Source of the DNA: an uncultured Lachnospiraceae bacterium
Lineage (GTDB): Bacteria; Bacillota; Clostridia; Lachnospirales; Lachnospiraceae
Direction: 5' to 3'
Assembly: GCA_947177465.1 (NCBI GenBank)
Contig: CAMWUP010000061.1
Span: 1 to 9,227 of the forward strand
Length of the DNA stretch: 9,227 nt
The position numbers and the translations under genes were made by a program. Shown here piece by piece: positions 6,499 through 9,227 of this stretch; position 1 is the first letter of the stretch; every line of letters starts with the position of its first letter. The notes beneath the pieces are model-generated. The model was not told the origin of the DNA and did no database searches. It worked only from the letters and a program-made list of their open reading frames with translations.

Positions 6499-7737
6499 AT
6501 GACGGTAGAATTGATTTGCGTGGGAACAGAGCTTTTATTGGGCAATATTATTAATACCAACGCCGCTTTTTTGGCGGAGCAGTGTGCGGCGCTGGGACTT
6601 TCCTGCTACTATCAGACGGTGGTAGGAGACAATAGGGAAAGGCTGATACAGACAGTGCAGACAGCGCTTTCCCGCTCGGATATTGTGCTTTTGTCAGGAG
6701 GCCTGGGGCCCACGAAGGATGATTTGACAAAGGAAGCTGTTGCGGAGGCGCTGGGGTTAAGGCTTGTAGAGGACGAGGTTTCCCATGCGCTGATTGCAGA
6801 GTATTTTAAGGTAAGGGGCAAGGCGCCCACCGAAAACAACTGGACGCAGGCGCTTGTTCCGGAAGGCGGCAGAGCCATCAGGAATCACAATGGGACGGCG
6901 CCGGGGATTTTAATTGAAAAAGACGGGAAGCGCATTGTGCTCATGCCGGGACCGCCAAATGAATTAGAATCCATGTTTATGGAAGAAATAGTGCCATATC
7001 TGTGCACACTGGGAGGCAATGTGATTGCTTCCGTTACAGTAAAGCTTACCGGTATCGGGGAGAGCAGTGCGGAAACAAAAGTTGCTGATTTGATGGAAAA
7101 GCAGGATAATCCCACCCTTGCGCCTTATGCAAAAACGGGGGAGGTACATTTCCGTGTGACGGCGAGGGCAGAGACAGAAGCAGAAGCAGCGGCGTTAAAC
7201 GAGCCCCTTGTCGCGGAATTGAAAAGACGCTTTGGGAGCGCTGTTTACACGACGGATGAAAAAGTCACGCTGGAAAGAGCAGTTGTCGATATGCTGCTTG
7301 CGAGAGGACTTACCATGACTGTGGCGGAGTCCTGTACAGGTGGGATGCTGGCGGCGAGGCTTGTGAATGTATCAGGCGTCTCGGAGGTTTTTAAGGCAGG
7401 CTTTGTCACCTATGCAAACGAGGCAAAAAGCAATCTGATTCATGTTAAGGAGGCAACGCTGGCTCAGTTCGGGGCAGTCAGCCGTGAAACGGCGCAGGAG
7501 ATGGCGCAGGGCGCGGCAAAAGCGGCCGCTGCGGACGTGGCTGTTGCGATAACCGGAATTGCGGGACCGGATGGCGGAACTGAGGAAAAGCCGGTCGGAC
7601 TTGTCTATATCAGCTGTTATGTATGCGGAAAAACCGACACGCAGGAGCATCATTTTATTGGCAGCCGCATGACAATCAGGGAAAGAGTGACGGCTGCGGC
7701 ACTGACACAGCTCAGACGCTGTCTGCTTACTTTATAA
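6499..7737 (+). CDS. cinA: CinA family protein: MoCF-like N-terminal domain plus NMN deamidase C-terminal domain
   Basis: Encodes 412 residues, the usual size of full-length two-domain CinA. The N-terminal COG1058/molybdopterin-binding-like domain (about 1-170) shows VGTELLLGNIINTN (8-21), LSGGLGPTKDDLT (65-77) and MPGPPNE (149-155). The C-terminal domain (about 255-412) has the PncC-type signature AESCTGG (276-282), the Lys-containing TYANEAKSNLI and ITGIAGPDGG (351-360). PncC-type enzymes deamidate nicotinamide mononucleotide in the pyridine-nucleotide salvage cycle. The competence link of the name comes from other bacteria and is not shown here. ATG 6499 is preferred to in-frame ATG 6484 because AGGGGG (6488-6493) lies 5 nt before it, while 6484 lacks a site. 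It belongs to the rimO-pgsA run; recA, often next, is absent. Confidence 0.94.
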   Translation: MTVELICVGTELLLGNIINTNAAFLAEQCAALGLSCYYQTVVGDNRERLIQTVQTALSRSDIVLLSGGLGPTKDDLTKEAVAEALGLRLVEDEVSHALIAEYFKVRGKAPTENNWTQALVPEGGRAIRNHNGTAPGILIEKDGKRIVLMPGPPNELESMFMEEIVPYLCTLGGNVIASVTVKLTGIGESSAETKVADLMEKQDNPTLAPYAKTGEVHFRVTARAETEAEAAALNEPLVAELKRRFGSAVYTTDEKVTLERAVVDMLLARGLTMTVAESCTGGMLAARLVNVSGVSEVFKAGFVTYANEAKSNLIHVKEATLAQFGAVSRETAQEMAQGAAKAAAADVAVAITGIAGPDGGTEEKPVGLVYISCYVCGKTDTQEHHFIGSRMTIRERVTAAALTQLRRCLLTL

Positions 7738-7745
7738 GTTGGAAT

Positions 7746-7758
7746 GGAGAAAGTAATG
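7746..7758 (+). promoter_or_regulatory. Ribosome binding site fixing the zinc-ribbon protein start at ATG 7756
   Basis: GGAG at 7746-7749 lies 6 nt before ATG 7756. The in-frame ATG at 7744 has no purine-rich site upstream and itself abuts this Shine-Dalgarno sequence, so 7756 is the better start; the difference is four residues. Confidence 0.65.
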
Positions 7759-9075
7759 GAAGAAAACAGCAGGTTTGACTTCTGCCCTAAATGCGGGGCT
7801 GTTTCAAAGGATGGTATATGCCAAAGCTGCGGTTATCAAAATACAAATGCAGCGGAGCAGGCAAAAGCCCCGTCGTATGCGCAGCCGGAGTCGCAATACC
7901 GGCAGGCGCAGTATCAGCAACCACAGTATCAACAGGCGCAGTATCAGCAGACACAATATCAACAATCGCAGTATCAGCAGACACAGTATCAACAGGCGCA
8001 GCATCAGCAGACACAGTATCAGCAATCGCAGCATGGCCCGGTACAGTATCAGCCGGAACAGGTGTATCAGTCCCAGACGGAGCAGTACGGAGCCGGTTAT
8101 CAGCCGCAGGCGTATCAGCCATATGCGACGGTGCCGCCGGCGAAGCCAAAGAAAAATAAGGCAGCAGTGGTTGTCTATTTTATCTGTCTTGGGATAGTTC
8201 TGGCCGGTTTGGTTATTGTGATACTGGCGGCTGTGAATGATATGGCGGATAAAAATGCAGGGAAGAGCAGCAGGGGCGGCAAGACAGAATCGGAACAGGA
8301 AAGAACGCAGGAAGCGGATGACAAAACAGGGAGTGGCGGTGAGGACCCCAATAAACCTAATACTACTTATTTTCACCGTACCTTGGATGTGACGGAGCGG
8401 AACTGGAACGAAGAGGGACAGGATACCTCTCTGCCTTACTACTCAGGACCGTATAATGCCCTGCGCGATGATTTGTCCTATGAGCTTTCCTTCAGGGAAG
8501 AAATATACAGCGCTGACAGCGCGGAAGTTCTTCTTGTCGTAGAATACCCGCAAATAGTATCGGGTGATGTGCCAAATAAAGAGTATATCAACAGGGCGCT
8601 TCATGACGATTACGATTATTTTCACAATGTCTTTACGGAAGAATTCAGACCGCTTATGAGCGATGATTCCGTTTTTTATGTTGAAGTGGATTCCCATGTC
8701 ACTTATATGGACGAAAAAATTCTGAGTGTGGTCTTTGTGGAAAACGTATATCTGAATTTGGAAAATGATCCGTTTACGATGATTAACTATTATTGCATGA
8801 ACTTTGATTTGGAGACGGGTACTTATCTGGATGATACAGAGCTGCTCCGGTTCGATGAGGAATTTGCAGTCGATTTCAGAAGGCGCGAGGCCGAGGAGAA
8901 CGGCGAAGAAGCTCTGACAGGCTACTCTGATCAGGAAATTCTAAACATGCTGAAGGATGCTTCTTATCTGGTGGTTTTCTATACGCCAATGGGCATGGAA
9001 GTCGGGTTGAATCTGGGGCAAAGAGTTGTGTATGTCACTTATGAAGACTATGAGAGATTTCTAAATACCTTTTAA
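7756..9075 (+). CDS. Zinc-ribbon, Gln/Tyr-repeat, single-pass membrane protein with DUF3298/RsiV-like extracellular domain
   Basis: Encodes 439 residues in four parts. An N-terminal zinc ribbon (residues 9-27) has CPKC and CQSC pairs (Cys10, Cys13, Cys22, Cys25). A Gln/Tyr-rich stretch (about 41-125) contains 11 pentapeptide units of the QYQQx type. A single membrane helix at about 136-160 is preceded by the basic KPKKNK, predicting the N-terminus inside and the C-terminus outside. After a Ser/Gly/Glu linker (about 161-200), a ~235-residue domain ends with DASYLVVFYTPMGMEVG and a VTYEDYERFL tail, resembling the end of DUF3298 domains in RsiV-like and PdaC-like proteins; that match is from memory of the family pattern. 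The function is unknown; envelope sensing or an anti-sigma-like role is speculative. It begins 18 nt after cinA, so it is probably co-transcribed. No conserved catalytic motif is evident. Confidence 0.8.
   Translation: MEENSRFDFCPKCGAVSKDGICQSCGYQNTNAAEQAKAPSYAQPESQYRQAQYQQPQYQQAQYQQTQYQQSQYQQTQYQQAQHQQTQYQQSQHGPVQYQPEQVYQSQTEQYGAGYQPQAYQPYATVPPAKPKKNKAAVVVYFICLGIVLAGLVIVILAAVNDMADKNAGKSSRGGKTESEQERTQEADDKTGSGGEDPNKPNTTYFHRTLDVTERNWNEEGQDTSLPYYSGPYNALRDDLSYELSFREEIYSADSAEVLLVVEYPQIVSGDVPNKEYINRALHDDYDYFHNVFTEEFRPLMSDDSVFYVEVDSHVTYMDEKILSVVFVENVYLNLENDPFTMINYYCMNFDLETGTYLDDTELLRFDEEFAVDFRRREAEENGEEALTGYSDQEILNMLKDASYLVVFYTPMGMEVGLNLGQRVVYVTYEDYERFLNTF
7891..8055 (+). repeat. 15-bp tandem repeat (11 units) encoding QYQQx pentapeptides
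   Basis: Eleven in-frame 15-bp units encode SQYRQ, AQYQQ, PQYQQ, AQYQQ, TQYQQ, SQYQQ, TQYQQ, AQHQQ, TQYQQ, SQHGP and VQYQP. The central units alternate between an xCGCAGTATCAGCAG type and an ACACAGTATCAACAG type, so the array has a higher-order period of about 30 bp. Unit length is a multiple of three, so gain or loss of units keeps the frame. The edges (first and last two units) are degenerate. Confidence 0.92.
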
Positions 9076-9227
9076 GAGTAGCAAGTGACGCCTGTGCCCA
9101 GTCAGTGCCAGGGAGGCTGGATGGAAACTTTTATTTCCGAGAGCAGAGAAATGTCACCCCACAATATCCTGCAATCCAAAACCTTGACACATACAAGCTG
9201 ACAGGGCAGGACGTTGCATAATTGAAC
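9076..9227 (+). other. 3' flank without a confident gene; possible short ORF or gene remnant
   Basis: No terminator with a U-tract is seen; a weak GGAAA/TTTCC stem (9123-9138) has no U-tract after it. Two short frames are noted. ATG 9121 to TGA 9201 encodes 26 residues and has GGGAGG (9111-9116) 4 nt upstream. A second frame, open from 9054 to TAA 9221, reads protein-like near its end (NLDTYKLTGQDVA) but has no good start. TTGACA at 9184-9189 lacks a -10 box at the right distance. I do not assign a gene. Confidence 0.4.

Noticed and set aside
7804..8376. 190-codon - strand frame rich in Leu/Ile/Arg repeats, plus other long frames over the 15-bp array
   Set aside because: They are open only because the tandem repeat lacks stop codons in those frames; the + frame has the zinc ribbon, membrane helix and folded domain.
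9087..9116. Possible terminator after the zinc-ribbon gene (GCCT...CCC with GGGAGGC)
   Set aside because: The stem needs a 3-nt bulge and is not followed by a U-tract.
9184..9222. TTGACA (9184-9189) with CATAAT (9217-9222) as a promoter for a downstream gene
   Set aside because: The spacer is 27 nt, far from 17; CTGACA at 9198-9203 would give only 13 nt.
1..9227. CRISPR array, insertion sequence, tRNA/rRNA or phage attachment site
   Set aside because: The only tandem repeat is the coding 15-bp array with no spacers; no transposase, integrase or structural RNA signature was found on either strand.

Overview
The window looks like chromosomal DNA of a Gram-positive, low-to-mid GC anaerobe of the Clostridia, most likely Lachnospiraceae. 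The basis is inference from gene content and order (yicC-remA-gmk-rpoZ-rimO-pgsA-cinA on one strand), purine-rich AGGAG-type ribosome binding sites, a strict SigA-type promoter, and a zinc-ribbon/membrane protein of a kind common in that family. Every gene I can support is on the + strand; nothing convincing is on the - strand.

Positions 1-2277 hold the 3' part of a large protein-coding region that enters the window already open. It is split by an in-frame TAG at 1297-1299: the frame before and after the TAG is the same, the downstream half has no usable ribosome binding site, and the two halves carry diverged copies of one ~400-residue module. It reads best as one gene interrupted by a nonsense codon. 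Its function is not recognised.

Positions 2278-2447 hold a near-perfect SigA promoter (TTGACG-17-TATAAT) and a ~90-nt leader with an inverted repeat at the likely transcription start and a small hairpin. This starts a housekeeping operon: yicC (RNase-family protein), remA (DNA-binding matrix regulator), gmk (guanylate kinase) and rpoZ (RNA polymerase omega), with gaps of 1-13 nt or overlaps. The 92-nt rpoZ-rimO gap holds two overlapping, mutually exclusive hairpins, the second followed by a U-tract, and then a TATAAT. This may be an attenuator or terminator followed by a weak promoter.

The second block is rimO (ribosomal protein S12 methylthiotransferase), pgsA (phosphatidylglycerophosphate synthase, overlapping rimO by 17 nt) and cinA (two-domain NMN deamidase family). 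In many Bacillota recA follows cinA; here the next gene, 18 nt on, is a zinc-ribbon protein with a Gln/Tyr-rich pentapeptide repeat, one membrane helix and an extracellular domain resembling DUF3298/RsiV-type domains. The last 152 nt hold no confident gene, only short open frames that may be a remnant.

The most notable items are the amber-split repeat protein, the repeat-stalk zinc-ribbon protein replacing recA next to cinA, and the alternative hairpins before rimO. I found no CRISPR array, transposase, integrase, tRNA or rRNA, and no clear evidence of a new multi-gene system.
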